In this document: piece after piece, positions 30,611-40,307 of the stretch
Layout: each line of letters opens with the position of its first letter
How positions within the stretch are numbered: the first letter of the stretch is position 1
Assembly (NCBI RefSeq): GCF_900637205.1
Contig: NZ_LR134355.1
Coordinates: forward strand, 3,100,001 to 3,164,000
DNA from: Mycolicibacterium chitae
GTDB taxonomy: Bacteria; Actinomycetota; Actinomycetes; Mycobacteriales; Mycobacteriaceae
Length of the DNA stretch: 64,000 bases
Direction of reading: 5' to 3'
Program-made: the position numbers and the translations under genes
The notes under the pieces: model-generated
Told to the model about the DNA's origin: nothing
What the model saw: only the letters and a program-made list of their open reading frames with translations
Databases searched by the model: none

Positions 30611-31258
30611 TCACCAGGTGCTGGTGCGCAACACGATCTCGCTGGCCAGCTGGGCCGTCGACTCCGCGGCGTTGCGGCGCCCGAGCAGGTCGACCACCCG
30701 AAAGTCCCCGAACACGAACTGCTGGCTGGCCACGGCGACCGCACGCGTGGCCGCGGTGCTCACCAGAGCCGTGGTGTTGATCTCGACGGGCGGGCAGTCC
30801 GCGTCCCGGACCTGCCCGTCGGCATCCGCGGCGCGCGGGTGCCCCCGATCGACGACGACGAGCGCGGTGAACCGGTCGAGTCGGCGCGCAGCCAGGTCCC
30901 ACGCCAGGTCCGCACCCGCGCGGTCGCCGACCAGCACGGCCCACGGCACCTCCAGCCAGTCGAGGATGCCGAGCACCGAATCGGACCGCAGCCGCGGATC
31001 GAGGCCGATGACCACGGTGCGCAGCGAGGCGTTGTGCAATCGTTGGCACACACCCTCGTACGCGGCGGTCGCCTGTTGGGCGGCGCCGAGCAGGACCACG
31101 ACCGGCCCCGTTTCCGGCCCTGAGACATCGACCGGGATCGGGAAGCCGTCGACGGTCATCGTCGTCGGAGGCATTCGGCCACCGTACAGGGCGCTCTCCT
31201 CGGCCGGTGCCGGTTTTGTCGGCTTTGCCCGCGCCGCGGGCCCGGCCTCAGAGCTCAC
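30611..31258 (-). CDS. Alpha/beta-hydrolase-fold protein, possibly inactive
   Basis: A protein of up to 215 residues. VSGPETGPVVVLLGAAQQ resembles the first core strand of an alpha/beta hydrolase, and LEVPWAVLVGDRAGADLAWDLA aligns with the nucleophile elbow (GxSxG), but the serine is replaced (GDRAG). A later DCPPVEINTT region does not show a clear His. It may be a non-catalytic member. The GTG at 31258 overlaps the upstream lipoprotein stop by 11 bp; an ATG at 31174 would give a shorter protein starting MPPTTMTVDGF. Convergent with the NAGGN operon. Confidence 0.6.
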   Translation of the reverse strand: MSSEAGPAARAKPTKPAPAEESALYGGRMPPTTMTVDGFPIPVDVSGPETGPVVVLLGAAQQATAAYEGVCQRLHNASLRTVVIGLDPRLRSDSVLGILDWLEVPWAVLVGDRAGADLAWDLAARRLDRFTALVVVDRGHPRAADADGQVRDADCPPVEINTTALVSTAATRAVAVASQQFVFGDFRVVDLLGRRNAAESTAQLASEIVLRTSTW

Positions 31259-31910
31259 GGAGCCGCTCGATCTGCAAGGCCATCACGTCCAGAAAGGTCT
31301 GCGGCAGTGACGCTTTCACCGTGACCCCGGTGTTCGGCTCCGCGGTCACCAGGCCGAAGGTGGCCATCGAGCCGACGTTGGCGAAGGCCATGTACACGCT
31401 GCTCTCCTCGCCGGCCAGGGTCATGGTCTGCTGGTAGAACAGCGCATCGACCCCGTCCTGCTCGTCGGCCGTCAGCCGGGTGGTGGTCATCGGGATCCCG
31501 GGCGAGGAGTCGTCGAAGAACACCTCGAAAGTGGTGCAGCGGTCCGCGGTCCGCTCGAGTGCCGGCAAATCCAACGGCCAGGACAGCACCGTCATGGCGA
31601 TGCGGGCGCCGTCGTAGACGGCGTCGTACTTCGCGGCGCTGCCCGGCCCGCGCTCGGCGGAGCCCGCGATCACCTTGGTCAGCCCGTCCGAGCACCCCGG
31701 CGGCATGCTGACCATCGAGGGCGGCGAGTCGGCGCCGTCGGCGCGGCCCGGGTCCTCGACGAGCCTCGAGTACCGCACGCCGGTCGGGAAGTCCGCCTCG
31801 GTCAGGATGGCCCGGTCCAGCTTCGCCCCGGGCCAGGTGGGGGTGCCGTCGAGCACCGGGGCGCACGCGGCCACCAGCACCGCCGCGAGCACCGCCGGGA
31901 TCGCCCTCAC
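31248..31910 (-). CDS. Putative lipoprotein of unknown function
   Basis: A 220-residue secreted protein. A short signal ([16 protein letters not shown]) ends in a lipobox with Cys16. The mature part contains [15 protein letters not shown] and two further cysteines that could form a disulfide ([16 protein letters not shown]), a pattern common in small mycobacterial Lpp lipoproteins of the DUF5642 sort. The GTG at 31910 overlaps the map stop (GTGA), so it is translated from the map transcript. No enzyme motif seen. Confidence 0.65.
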   Translation of the reverse strand: MRAIPAVLAAVLVAACAPVLDGTPTWPGAKLDRAILTEADFPTGVRYSRLVEDPGRADGADSPPSMVSMPPGCSDGLTKVIAGSAERGPGSAAKYDAVYDGARIAMTVLSWPLDLPALERTADRCTTFEVFFDDSSPGIPMTTTRLTADEQDGVDALFYQQTMTLAGEESSVYMAFANVGSMATFGLVTAEPNTGVTVKASLPQTFLDVMALQIERLREL

Positions 31911-32764
31911 GGGAGGGTCAGGATTTCGGCGCCGTCGTCGGTGACCACCAGGGTGTGCTCGAACTGGGCGGTCCACTTGCGGTCCTTGGTGGCCACCGTC
32001 CAGCCGTCGTCCCAGATCTCGTAGTCCAGCGAGCCCAGGTTGATCATCGGCTCGATGGTGAACGTCATGCCGGGCTCGATCACGGTCTCCACCGCGGGCT
32101 GGTCGTAGTGCAGCACCACCAGGCCGTTGTGGAACGTGGTGCCGATCCCGTGACCGGTGAAGTCCCGAACCACGTTGTAGCCGAACCGGTTTGCATACGC
32201 CTCGATCACGCGGCCGACCACCGACAGCTGCCGGCCGGGCTTGACCGCCTTGATGGCCCGCATGGTCGCCTCGTGGGTCCGCTCGACCAGCAGGCGGTGC
32301 TCCTCGGCGACGTCACCGGCCAGGAAGGTGGCGTTGGTGTCGCCGTGCACCCCGTCGCGGTAGGCCGTGACGTCGATGTTGACGATGTCGCCGTCCTCGA
32401 TGACCGTCGAGTCCGGGATGCCGTGGCAGATGACCTCGTTGAGCGAGGTGCAGCACGACTTCGGGAAGCCCTTGTATCCCAGCGTGGAGGGATAGGCGCC
32501 GTGATCGAGCATGAAGTCGTGGGCGATGCGGTCGAGGTGATCGGTGGTCACCCCGGGGGCAACGGCTTTGCCGGCCTCGGCCAGCGCGCCGGCCGCGATC
32601 TTGCCGGCGACCCGCATCTTCTCGATCACCTCGGGGGTCTGCACCCACGGTTCGGTGCCTTCCTGCACCGTCGGCTGCCAGGCATATTCGGGACGCGGGA
32701 TCGACTTGGGCACGGGCAGGGTCGGCGAGACCTCGCCGGCACGGAGGGCAGCGCGAACAGACAT
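31907..32764 (-). CDS. map: Type I methionine aminopeptidase (MapB-like)
   Basis: A 285-residue peptidase that removes the initiator methionine. The metal ligands lie in [19 protein letters not shown] (two Asp), GHGIGTTFH (His), TIEPMI (Glu) and QFEHTLV (Glu). The first about 40 residues form the actinobacterial extension with the proline-rich PxxP-like segment I recall for M. tuberculosis MapB (Rv2861c), thought to aid ribosome contact. ATG at 32764 gives the same length as that protein. Confidence 0.95.
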   Translation of the reverse strand: MSVRAALRAGEVSPTLPVPKSIPRPEYAWQPTVQEGTEPWVQTPEVIEKMRVAGKIAAGALAEAGKAVAPGVTTDHLDRIAHDFMLDHGAYPSTLGYKGFPKSCCTSLNEVICHGIPDSTVIEDGDIVNIDVTAYRDGVHGDTNATFLAGDVAEEHRLLVERTHEATMRAIKAVKPGRQLSVVGRVIEAYANRFGYNVVRDFTGHGIGTTFHNGLVVLHYDQPAVETVIEPGMTFTIEPMINLGSLDYEIWDDGWTVATKDRKWTAQFEHTLVVTDDGAEILTLP

Positions 32765-32848
32765 ACCCAGAGGGTAGTCGGGCCGCGACCGGGTTGCCGC
32801 CGCGAGAGTGGCAATCTCCGGCAACGAGAACGCTGCTAGCGTTGGCGC

Positions 32849-33232
32849 GTGACCGAGACTGTGCATCTGCTCCACCTGCTCGACTACCGCACCGTGGTGG
32901 AAACCGACGAGCGGGTGGTGATGGAGCTGGACAATCGGCCGGATCTGGTCAACGTCCGGGGCGCGCTGCAGGGCGGCCTGATCGCCACCCTGATCGACAT
33001 CGCCGGCGGCGTGCTCGCCGGTCGCCATGTCGGCGCCGACCAGGACGTCACCACCGCCGACCTCAACATCCACTATCTGGCCCCGGTGGTCCAGGGTCCG
33101 GCCCGCGCCGAGGCGACGATCGTGCGCGCCGGACGGCGGTTGATCGTGACCGGGGTCGACGTCACGGACGTGGCGCGCGAGCGCCTGGCCGCCCGGTCCA
33201 CGCTGAGCTTCGCGGTGCTGGATCGGCGGTGA
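32849..33232 (+). CDS. PaaI-type hotdog-fold thioesterase
   Basis: A 127-residue single hotdog domain. The helix-bearing segment [22 protein letters not shown] and the strand [19 protein letters not shown] are those of PaaI/YbgC-like acyl-CoA thioesterases; the Gln-Gly-Gly replaces the usual His-Gly-Gly around the active site. Start GTG at 32849, divergent from map with 84 bp between. Substrate unknown. It converges on the DUF1707 gene with 3 bp separation. Confidence 0.8.
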   Translation: MTETVHLLHLLDYRTVVETDERVVMELDNRPDLVNVRGALQGGLIATLIDIAGGVLAGRHVGADQDVTTADLNIHYLAPVVQGPARAEATIVRAGRRLIVTGVDVTDVARERLAARSTLSFAVLDRR

Positions 33233-33235
33233 GCG

Positions 33236-33823
33236 TCAGCGCGCCCCGCGCCGCAGGCGCCACCGGGTGCGCGGACCGCGGATGTCCACCGAACCCCACA
33301 CCACCTTGCCGCTGAGCACGACGTGCGGGCGGCCCTCGCCGGGGGCGTCGGTGCGGTAGTCGTTCGCGCTGCCGACGATGACCTCGACGTCGTCGATGGA
33401 GGCCGACGCGCCCTCGGGCAGCCGCAGGTCCAGCGAGCTGAACTTCAGATCCAGTTCGATGACCACGATTGGGCCGGCGAACCGCGCGCGGGTCAGGTCC
33501 AGGTTCACCGTGCCCATCCGCCGGACCAGCGCCAGCCGGGTGGGCACGGCCCATTCGCCGTGCCGCTTCAGCGAGCCCATCACGCCGCGCAACTCGACGC
33601 GGTCGGTGGCCGAGGTGACGATCGCGCCGGGCCCGGGCAGGTCGTCGACCAGCACGTCGAGTTCGCTGCGCAGCCGGGCCACCGAGACCTGCGCGGAGCG
33701 TTCCTCGAACTCCTCGATGTCGATCAGGCCCAGCGCGACGGCGTTGTGCAGCCGGCGCAGGGTGCCGTTGCGATCGGCGTCGGAGATGCGCATCGGGACG
33801 GGTTGCTGGTCGATTCCGGTCAT
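33236..33823 (-). CDS. DUF1707 domain protein
   Basis: A 195-residue protein. The N-terminal DUF1707 segment (MRISDADRNGTLRRLHNAVA, then GLIDIEEFEERSAQV) is common in actinobacterial proteins of unknown role. The rest is a beta-rich region with repeated strand patterns (GVMGSLKRHGEWAVPTRLAL, SSLDLRLPEGAS, VILGSA-like turns) reminiscent of a right-handed beta stack as in LiaF/DUF2154 proteins. No membrane segment. ATG at 33823 chosen because the domain begins within ten residues of it. Confidence 0.75.
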   Translation of the reverse strand: MTGIDQQPVPMRISDADRNGTLRRLHNAVALGLIDIEEFEERSAQVSVARLRSELDVLVDDLPGPGAIVTSATDRVELRGVMGSLKRHGEWAVPTRLALVRRMGTVNLDLTRARFAGPIVVIELDLKFSSLDLRLPEGASASIDDVEVIVGSANDYRTDAPGEGRPHVVLSGKVVWGSVDIRGPRTRWRLRRGAR

Positions 33824-33857
33824 GACGGTTGCCAGTTTACGGGCCGCCACGGCCGGG

Positions 33858-35672
33858 TCAGGTCAAGTAGCCGTCGGGCATGCTGTCGAACATCTGCTTG
33901 GTCATCCGCACCGCGTACTCCGAGCTGCCGCCGCCGACGATCAGCGCCGCGAACGCCATGTCGCCGCGGTAGCCGGCGAACCAGGCGTGCGAACCGCCCT
34001 CGAACTCCGCCTCACCGGTCTTGCCGCGCACGTCGCCGTAGCCGCCTAGTTCCTTGGCGGTGCCGTTGGTGACGACCATGCGCATCATCGACCGCAGCCC
34101 CTCGAGCTGCTCGGGGCCCACCGGCGGGCGTTCGCCGATGATCTCGGTCTCGCGGCCCATGATCAGCCGTGGCACCGGCGCGACGCCGGCCGCGACCGTC
34201 GCGGCGGCCATGGCCATGCCGAACGGGCTGGCCAGCACCTTGCCCTGACCGAAGCCGTCCTCGGTGCGTTCGGCCAGGTCGACCGTGGGCGGCACGGAGC
34301 CCGACAACGTCATGATGCCGTCGATCATGTAGTCCGGGCCGATGCCGAACTGCGCGGCGGCGTGGGTGAGCGCGCGCGGCGGCATCCGGCTGGCCAGCTC
34401 CGCGAAGGTGGTGTTACACGAGTTGGCGAAGGCCTTGGACAGCGGGACGGTGCCGAGGTCGAACCGGTTGTAGTTCGGCACGGTGCGGTGCCCGATGTCG
34501 ATGGTGCCCGGGCAGCCGAGCAGGGTGTTCGGGGTGGCCATGTCGCGCTGGATGGCCGCGCCGGCGGTGACGATCTTGAACGTCGACCCCGGCGGGTACA
34601 TGCCCATGGTCGCCGTGGGCCCGTCGCGGTCGGCGGCGGCGTTCTGGGCCACGGCCAGGATGTCGCCAGTGGATGGGCGGATGACCACCATCATCGCCTT
34701 GCGGCCCTGGCCGTTGACGGCGTTCTGGGCGGCGTTCTGCACCGCGCGATCCAGCGTGATCGACACCGAGGGGGCCGGTTCGGCCGAGACCTCCTCGAGC
34801 ACGCGGACGTCGACGCCGTTCTGGTTGACGCTGACCACCCGCCAGCCGGCCTCACCGTCGAGGTCGTCGATGACGGTCTTCTTGATCTCGTTGACGATCG
34901 CCGGGGCGAAGGTCGGGTCGGTGGGCAGCAGGTCGGCCAGCGGGGTCACCACCACGCCGGGCAGGTGCGCGATCGCGGGCGCGACGCGGTCGTGGTCGTC
35001 GCGGCTCAAGGTGACCAGTTGCATGGGGGTGCCCAGCGCGCTGGCGCGTTCGGCCAGCCGCTGCGGGTCCAGGGTGTCGTCGAACGGGCGCAGGGCATCG
35101 ACGACGGCGCGCGCGGTGGGCATCAGCGCGACGCCGGCCTCCCGGGCGTCGATCGCGTAGCGGTACTTGTTGCCCGGGACCAGGACGTCGGTGCCGCCGA
35201 CCTCGTTGACCGAGGCCCGCCGCGGCGGGTCGCCGCGCAGCTCCAGGGATTGGTTCTCCCCCAGCCGCGGATGCAAACCCGTTGCGGTCCAACGGACTTC
35301 CCACGTGCCCTCGTTGCGGACCAGGTTCAGTTCGCCGTCGTAGGTCCAGGTGCGGTCCTTGGGCAGGTGCCAGGTGTAGCGGTAGTCCACCGCGCCGGTG
35401 TCCTCGGTGAAGCGCGATCCGAGCACCTGCGCGTCCAGGCCGCTGGCCTGCAGACCGGAGAAGGCCGCGTTCAGCGCGGTGCGGGCCTCCTCGGGGCGGT
35501 CGGCCAGGTCGGCCGCGCCGCTGGTGTCGCCGGTGGCCAGCTTGGCGAAGAACGCCTCGGCGGCGGGTGCGGGGCCGTCGGGGCGTGGGGTGCAGGACGG
35601 CAGCGCCGCGACGAGCAGCGCCGCCGCGGCGACGGCCACCGCGCGTGTTGCTGTTGATCTAATTGTGACCAT
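33858..35672 (-). CDS. Penicillin-binding lipoprotein (class B transpeptidase, MecR1-like)
   Basis: A 604-residue exported enzyme. The signal ends with ALPSC, a lipobox with Cys27. An NTF2-like N-terminal domain (about 35-145) is followed by a PBP dimer region and the transpeptidase domain. The catalytic motifs are PGSTFK (SxxK, near residue 363), SCN (NSCNTTF, near 410) and KTG (GKTGEAEFEGG, near 550). It crosslinks peptidoglycan stems. Matches what I recall of Rv2864c, which binds beta-lactams and has low affinity. Neighbours: map and ispG clusters, as in M. tuberculosis. Confidence 0.93.
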   Translation of the reverse strand: MVTIRSTATRAVAVAAAALLVAALPSCTPRPDGPAPAAEAFFAKLATGDTSGAADLADRPEEARTALNAAFSGLQASGLDAQVLGSRFTEDTGAVDYRYTWHLPKDRTWTYDGELNLVRNEGTWEVRWTATGLHPRLGENQSLELRGDPPRRASVNEVGGTDVLVPGNKYRYAIDAREAGVALMPTARAVVDALRPFDDTLDPQRLAERASALGTPMQLVTLSRDDHDRVAPAIAHLPGVVVTPLADLLPTDPTFAPAIVNEIKKTVIDDLDGEAGWRVVSVNQNGVDVRVLEEVSAEPAPSVSITLDRAVQNAAQNAVNGQGRKAMMVVIRPSTGDILAVAQNAAADRDGPTATMGMYPPGSTFKIVTAGAAIQRDMATPNTLLGCPGTIDIGHRTVPNYNRFDLGTVPLSKAFANSCNTTFAELASRMPPRALTHAAAQFGIGPDYMIDGIMTLSGSVPPTVDLAERTEDGFGQGKVLASPFGMAMAAATVAAGVAPVPRLIMGRETEIIGERPPVGPEQLEGLRSMMRMVVTNGTAKELGGYGDVRGKTGEAEFEGGSHAWFAGYRGDMAFAALIVGGGSSEYAVRMTKQMFDSMPDGYLT

Positions 35673-35723
35673 TGGGACTGATGTTAGAGCGGGGACGACC
35701 CTTCCCCGGGTAGCGACACCGCC

Positions 35724-36578
35724 TCAGTCGAGCAGCACGGTCGCGAACGTGCCGACCTGTTGGAAGCCCACCCGCTCGTAGGCCGCGCGCGCCACGGTGT
35801 TGAAGCTGTTGACGTACAGGCTCGCGATCCGGCCGCCGGCCACCACCGCGGCACCCAGCGTCGCGGTCCCCGCCGAGCCCAGGCCGTGGCCGCGCCGGTC
35901 GGGATGCACCCAGACGCCCTGGATCTGGCCGACACTGGGCGACTGCGAGCCGACCTCGGCCTTGAAGACCACCTCGCCGTGCTCGAAGCGCGCCCAGGCC
36001 CGGCCCGCCGCGATCAGGCTCGCGATCCGGCGCCGGTAGCCCCGGCCGCCGTCGCCGACCCGGGGGTCGATGCCGACCTCGCCGATGAACATGTCGATGG
36101 CGGCCACCAGATACGCGTCGAGTTCGTCGATGCGCACGCGCCGCACCGCGGGATCGATCGGCGTGCTCGGTTCGGTGCGCAGGGCCATCAGGGGCTGCTG
36201 CTCGCGCACGTCGCGCGCCGGTCCCCACGCCCCGTCGAGGCGCTGCCACATCGGCAGCACCAACTCGGCGGGGCCCACCAGCGACGAGCAGCGCCGCGCC
36301 GAACTCATCGCCTTCTCGGCGAACGCGTGCATGTCCTCGACGCTGCCGCGCAACGGAATCAGATTGGCCCCGGCGAAACACAGCGACTCCTCGGCAGCGC
36401 GCCGGGTCCACAGTTCGCCGCCGATCGCGGTGGGATCCACCCCGTAGTCGGCGACCCGGGCGGCCACCATGCAGGAGGCCACCGGGTCGGCGTCGAGCAC
36501 CCGGCGCACGGCCGCGGCGTCACGAACCACCGACACCTGTCGTTCGTCGACCAGGCGAAAGAGCGGCGGAGCCGACAT
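35724..36578 (-). CDS. GNAT-family acetyltransferase (two GNAT-like domains)
   Basis: A 284-residue protein. The C-terminal half is a regular GNAT domain: VGQIQGVWVHPDRRGHGLGSAG carries the acetyl-CoA loop, then YVNSFNTVARAAYERVGFQQ. The N-terminal half (DUF4081-like) is a degenerate GNAT fold ending near residue 140. The ATG at 36578 follows GGAAGA by about 7 bases; a GTG two codons earlier is less likely. It lies between the penicillin-binding lipoprotein and ispG, as I recall for Rv2867c, and some relatives confer resistance to drugs or copper stress. Substrate unknown. Confidence 0.87.
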   Translation of the reverse strand: MSAPPLFRLVDERQVSVVRDAAAVRRVLDADPVASCMVAARVADYGVDPTAIGGELWTRRAAEESLCFAGANLIPLRGSVEDMHAFAEKAMSSARRCSSLVGPAELVLPMWQRLDGAWGPARDVREQQPLMALRTEPSTPIDPAVRRVRIDELDAYLVAAIDMFIGEVGIDPRVGDGGRGYRRRIASLIAAGRAWARFEHGEVVFKAEVGSQSPSVGQIQGVWVHPDRRGHGLGSAGTATLGAAVVAGGRIASLYVNSFNTVARAAYERVGFQQVGTFATVLLD

Positions 36579-36624
36579 TGGCACTCTTCCTACGACTGCG
36601 GCCCTCCAACAGGCCGCACCGCTA

Positions 36625-37788
36625 TCAGCTTACGGTGACCACCGGCGGACCGCTGGGAGTTCCCGTGTCCCCGCCCGCCGTGGCGAGTTCGGCGAGCCGC
36701 AGCGCCTCCTCGATCAGCGTCTCGACGATCTTGGCCTCGGGCACGGTCTTGATCACCTCGCCCTTGACGAAGATCTGCCCCTTACCGTTGCCGGACGCGA
36801 CGCCGAGGTCGGCCTCGCGCGCCTCGCCGGGACCGTTGACGACGCAACCCATCACGGCCACCCGCAACGGCACGTCCATCCCCTCGAGACCCGCGGTGAC
36901 CTCGTTGGCCAACGAGTACACGTCCACCTGCGCGCGGCCGCATGAGGGGCAGGAGACGATCTCGAGGCCGCGCGGCCGCAGGTTGAGCGATTCGAGGATC
37001 TGGTTGCCGACCTTGACCTCTTCGACCGGCGGCGCCGACAGCGAGACGCGGATGGTGTCGCCGATGCCCCGGGACAGCAGCGCGCCGAAGGCCACCGCGG
37101 ACTTGATGGTGCCCTGGAACGCCGGGCCCGCCTCGGTGACGCCCAGGTGCAGCGGGTAGTCGCACTGCGCGGCCAACTGCTCGTAGGCCTCGACCATGAC
37201 CACGGGGTCGTTGTGCTTCACGCTGATCTTGATGTCGCCGAAGCCGTGCTCCTCGAACAGCGAGGCCTCCCACAGCGCCGACTCGACCAGCGCCTCCGGG
37301 GTGGCCTTGCCGTACTTCTCCATGAAGCGCTTGTCCAGCGAGCCCGCGTTGACGCCGATCCGGATCGGGATGCCCGCGGCCCCGGCGGCCTTGGCCACCT
37401 CGCCGACGCGGCCGTCGAACTCCTTGATGTTGCCGGGGTTCACCCGCACCGCCGCGCAACCGGCGTCGATGGCGGCGAAGATGTACTTCGGCTGGAAGTG
37501 GATGTCGGCGATCACCGGGATCTTCGACTTCTGGGCGATCGCGGGCAGCGCGTCGGCGTCCTCCTGCCGCGGGCAGGCGACCCGGACGATGTCGCAGCCC
37601 GAGGCGGTCAGTTCGGCGATCTGCTGCAGCGTGCTGTTGACGTCGTGGGTGCGGGTGGTGCACATCGACTGCACGGAGATCGGGTGGTCACTGCCCACTC
37701 CGACGTCGCGGACCATGAACTGGCGGGTCTTGCGGCGGGGGGCCAGGACGGGGGCCGGCGGCGCAGGCATCCCCAGACCGATGGACAT
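36625..37788 (-). CDS. ispG: (E)-4-hydroxy-3-methylbut-2-enyl-diphosphate synthase
   Basis: A 387-residue 4Fe-4S enzyme of the methylerythritol phosphate pathway, making HMBPP from the cyclic diphosphate. The TIM-barrel part includes [11 protein letters not shown] and [15 protein letters not shown]. The cluster ligands are the cysteines in [12 protein letters not shown] and [13 protein letters not shown] plus the following Glu. It follows rip1 by 18 bp and belongs to the dxr-rip1-ispG transcript. Confidence 0.97.
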   Translation of the reverse strand: MSIGLGMPAPPAPVLAPRRKTRQFMVRDVGVGSDHPISVQSMCTTRTHDVNSTLQQIAELTASGCDIVRVACPRQEDADALPAIAQKSKIPVIADIHFQPKYIFAAIDAGCAAVRVNPGNIKEFDGRVGEVAKAAGAAGIPIRIGVNAGSLDKRFMEKYGKATPEALVESALWEASLFEEHGFGDIKISVKHNDPVVMVEAYEQLAAQCDYPLHLGVTEAGPAFQGTIKSAVAFGALLSRGIGDTIRVSLSAPPVEEVKVGNQILESLNLRPRGLEIVSCPSCGRAQVDVYSLANEVTAGLEGMDVPLRVAVMGCVVNGPGEAREADLGVASGNGKGQIFVKGEVIKTVPEAKIVETLIEEALRLAELATAGGDTGTPSGPPVVTVS

Positions 37789-37806
37789 GAGATGTCCCCT
37801 TCTTTT

Positions 37807-39024
37807 CTAGAACAGGGTGATCGGGTTGATGACGTCGGCGGTGACGGTCAGCAGCATGTACCCGGACACCACTATCAAGACTACGTAGGTGGCCGGCATG
37901 AGCTTGAGGTAGTTGACCGGACCTGCGGCGACCTTGCCGCGGGCCTTGCGGATCATGTCGCGGATCTTCTCGTAGGTGGCCACGGCGATGTGCCCACCGT
38001 CGAACGGCAGCAGCGGCACCAGGTTGATGACGCCCAGCACGAAGTTGAGTTGCGCCAGGAAGAACCAGAACGCCATCCAGATGCCGTGCTGGACGGTCTC
38101 CCCGCCGATCCGGGAGGCGCCGACCACGCTGATCGGGGTGTCCTGGTCGCGTTCGGCCCCGCCGATGGCCTCCACCAGCGCGCCCACCTTGGTGGGGATG
38201 TTGAGCAGTGCCTTGCCCAGGTGCACCGCGAGTTCCCCGGTGAACGCGAACGTCCCGGGCACCGCGGTCAGCGGGTTGTACTGCGTGAACGGATCGGGCT
38301 CGAGCGCGCTGACGCCGATGGCCCCGACGGTGCTGGGTTCCTGCGCGTCGGCGCTGGTGTAGCGCTGCGTGGGGATCACATCGACCACGACGTCGACGGT
38401 TTCTCCGTCGCGGTTGAGCACGATGGGCACCGGGCCGTCGAGGCCGCGGATCACCTCGGCCATGTCGGCGAAGGTGGCGACCTCGATGCCGTCGACCTTC
38501 AGCACCTCGTCGCCGGCCTGCATCCCGGCCATCGCCGCGGGTCCCGAACCGGAGCACTCCCCCATCTCCTGCGGGCCGATTTGCGGTGCGACACAGATGG
38601 TTTGGCCGACGACGGCGGTGGTGGGCTGGCTCAGGTTGGGCAGCCCCCAGACGAGCGCGATGACGTAGATGATCACCAGCCCCAGGGCGAAGTTCATGCC
38701 CGGGCCGGCGAACAGCACCGCGACCCGCTTCCAGACCTTCTGCTTGTACATCGCATAGCGCTCGTCGGCCGGGGCGATCTCGTCGACGGCGGTCATCCCG
38801 GCGATGTCGCAGAAGCCGCCCAACGGGATGGCCTTGACGCCGTACTCGGTCTCCCCCAACCGATTGGGCCGCTTGGTCGACCACAGCGTCGGACCGAAGC
38901 CGACGAAGTAGCGCCGCACCTTCATCCCGGTGGCGCGCGCCACCCACATGTGGCCGCATTCGTGCAGCGCCACCGAGACCAGGATGGCCAGGGCGAACAG
39001 CACAACGCCGATCGCGTACATCAT
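37807..39024 (-). CDS. rip1: Site-2 intramembrane metalloprotease Rip1
   Basis: A 405-residue S2P protease that cuts anti-sigma factors within the membrane. The zinc motif HECGH lies at residues 21-25 in the first transmembrane segment, and the second motif [12 protein letters not shown] near residue 335 supplies the Asp. A PDZ domain (about 160-240, [17 protein letters not shown]) lies in between, and four membrane segments are visible. Overlaps dxr by 4 bp. Confidence 0.95.
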   Translation of the reverse strand: MMYAIGVVLFALAILVSVALHECGHMWVARATGMKVRRYFVGFGPTLWSTKRPNRLGETEYGVKAIPLGGFCDIAGMTAVDEIAPADERYAMYKQKVWKRVAVLFAGPGMNFALGLVIIYVIALVWGLPNLSQPTTAVVGQTICVAPQIGPQEMGECSGSGPAAMAGMQAGDEVLKVDGIEVATFADMAEVIRGLDGPVPIVLNRDGETVDVVVDVIPTQRYTSADAQEPSTVGAIGVSALEPDPFTQYNPLTAVPGTFAFTGELAVHLGKALLNIPTKVGALVEAIGGAERDQDTPISVVGASRIGGETVQHGIWMAFWFFLAQLNFVLGVINLVPLLPFDGGHIAVATYEKIRDMIRKARGKVAAGPVNYLKLMPATYVVLIVVSGYMLLTVTADVINPITLF

Positions 39025-40214
39025 CGTGCGGGCAGAACCTCCTGTGAGAGCGAAACTTGGGCACGCTCCCGGGCCCAGCGCTGCGCGTCGAGTACGTCGT
39101 CAACGGTAGCGGGTGCGGCCGCCCATTGCTCCGAGGCGTGCAGCACGTCACTGACAGTTCGCACGATGGCGGCAAAACCGGCGCGCCCGGCCAGGAACGC
39201 CTCGGCGGCCTCCTCGTTGGCGGCGTTGTACACCGCGGTCATGCAACCGCCGGCCTTGCCGGCCTGGCGCGCCAGGTCGACGGCGGGGAACACGGTGTTG
39301 TCCAGCGGCTCGAATTCCCAGGTCGACGCGGTGGAGAAGTCGCAGGCCGCGGCCGATCCGGCGACCCGGTCGGGCCAGCCCAGCGCCAACGAGATGGGCA
39401 GCTTCATGTCGGGCGGGCTGGCCTGGGCGATGGTCGAACCGTCGGTGAACGTGACCATGGAATGCACGATCGACTGCGGATGCACCACCACGTCGATGTC
39501 GTCGTAGTCGATGCCGAACAGCAGGTGGGTCTCGATGAGTTCGAGGCCCTTGTTGACCAGCGTCGCGGAGTTCAGCGTGTTCATCGGCCCCATGGACCAG
39601 GTGGGATGCGCGCCGGCCTGCTCGGGGGTCACCGATTCCAGGTCGGCGGCGGCCCACCCGCGAAACGGCCCGCCGGAGGCGGTCAGCACCAACTTCGCGA
39701 CCTCCTGCGCGCGGCCCGAGCGCAGGCACTGGGCCAGCGCGGAGTGCTCGGAGTCGACCGGGACGATCTGACCGGGCGCGGCCGCGGCGAGCACCAGCGG
39801 ACCGCCGGCCACCAGCGACTCCTTGTTGGCCAGGGCCAGCCGGGCCCCGCTCTCGAGCGCGGCCAGCGTGGGAGCCAGGCCCAGGGCACCCACCAGCGCG
39901 TTGAGCACGACGTCGACGCCGGTGGTCGCGGCGGTGTCCTCGACGATGCGGGTGGCCGCCTCCGGCCCCGCGAAGCGCACGTCGCCAAGTCGATCCGCGG
40001 CGGCCTCGTCGGCCACCGCGATGTTCGTCACACCGGTCTGGGCGCGCTGGGCCGCCAGCAGGTCGGTGTTGCCACCCCCGGCGGCCAGCCCGACGACCTC
40101 GAATCGGTCGGGGTTGGCGGCGATCACCTCCAACGCCTGGGTGCCGATCGACCCGGTGCTGCCGAGGATCAGGACCTTGAGGCGCTCATCTGGGACGGAT
40201 CCCTCATCTGTCAC
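39021..40214 (-). CDS. dxr: 1-deoxy-D-xylulose 5-phosphate reductoisomerase
   Basis: A 397-residue NADPH enzyme, first committed step of the methylerythritol phosphate pathway. NADPH motif GSTGSIG at residues 18-24. The metal and substrate motifs are [25 protein letters not shown] and [10 protein letters not shown]. Ends at rip1 (ATGA overlap). Start ATG at 40214, 45 bp before the palindrome of the divergent oxygenase operon. Confidence 0.97.
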   Translation of the reverse strand: MTDEGSVPDERLKVLILGSTGSIGTQALEVIAANPDRFEVVGLAAGGGNTDLLAAQRAQTGVTNIAVADEAAADRLGDVRFAGPEAATRIVEDTAATTGVDVVLNALVGALGLAPTLAALESGARLALANKESLVAGGPLVLAAAAPGQIVPVDSEHSALAQCLRSGRAQEVAKLVLTASGGPFRGWAAADLESVTPEQAGAHPTWSMGPMNTLNSATLVNKGLELIETHLLFGIDYDDIDVVVHPQSIVHSMVTFTDGSTIAQASPPDMKLPISLALGWPDRVAGSAAACDFSTASTWEFEPLDNTVFPAVDLARQAGKAGGCMTAVYNAANEEAAEAFLAGRAGFAAIVRTVSDVLHASEQWAAAPATVDDVLDAQRWARERAQVSLSQEVLPAR

Positions 40215-40258
40215 GGATCCATTGTGCCGCCTGCGCCGACGAGAAGCCGCATCGGCAA

Positions 40259-40299
40259 TTTCCTACGAGGTGTTGGAAAATCCGACACTTTGTAGGAAA
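40259..40299. promoter_or_regulatory. 41-bp imperfect palindrome, candidate TetR operator
   Basis: Perfect 8-bp outer arms TTTCCTAC and GTAGGAAA enclose inner arms GAGGTGTTGGA and TCCGACACTTT around AAA, with 16 of 20 positions paired about a centre at 40279. It ends 8 bp before the start of the oxygenase gene, so its right arm contains the gene's AGGAAA ribosome site. The TetR encoded two genes on is the natural candidate ligand. Confidence 0.7.
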
Positions 40300-40307
40300 C
40301 TTCTGTC

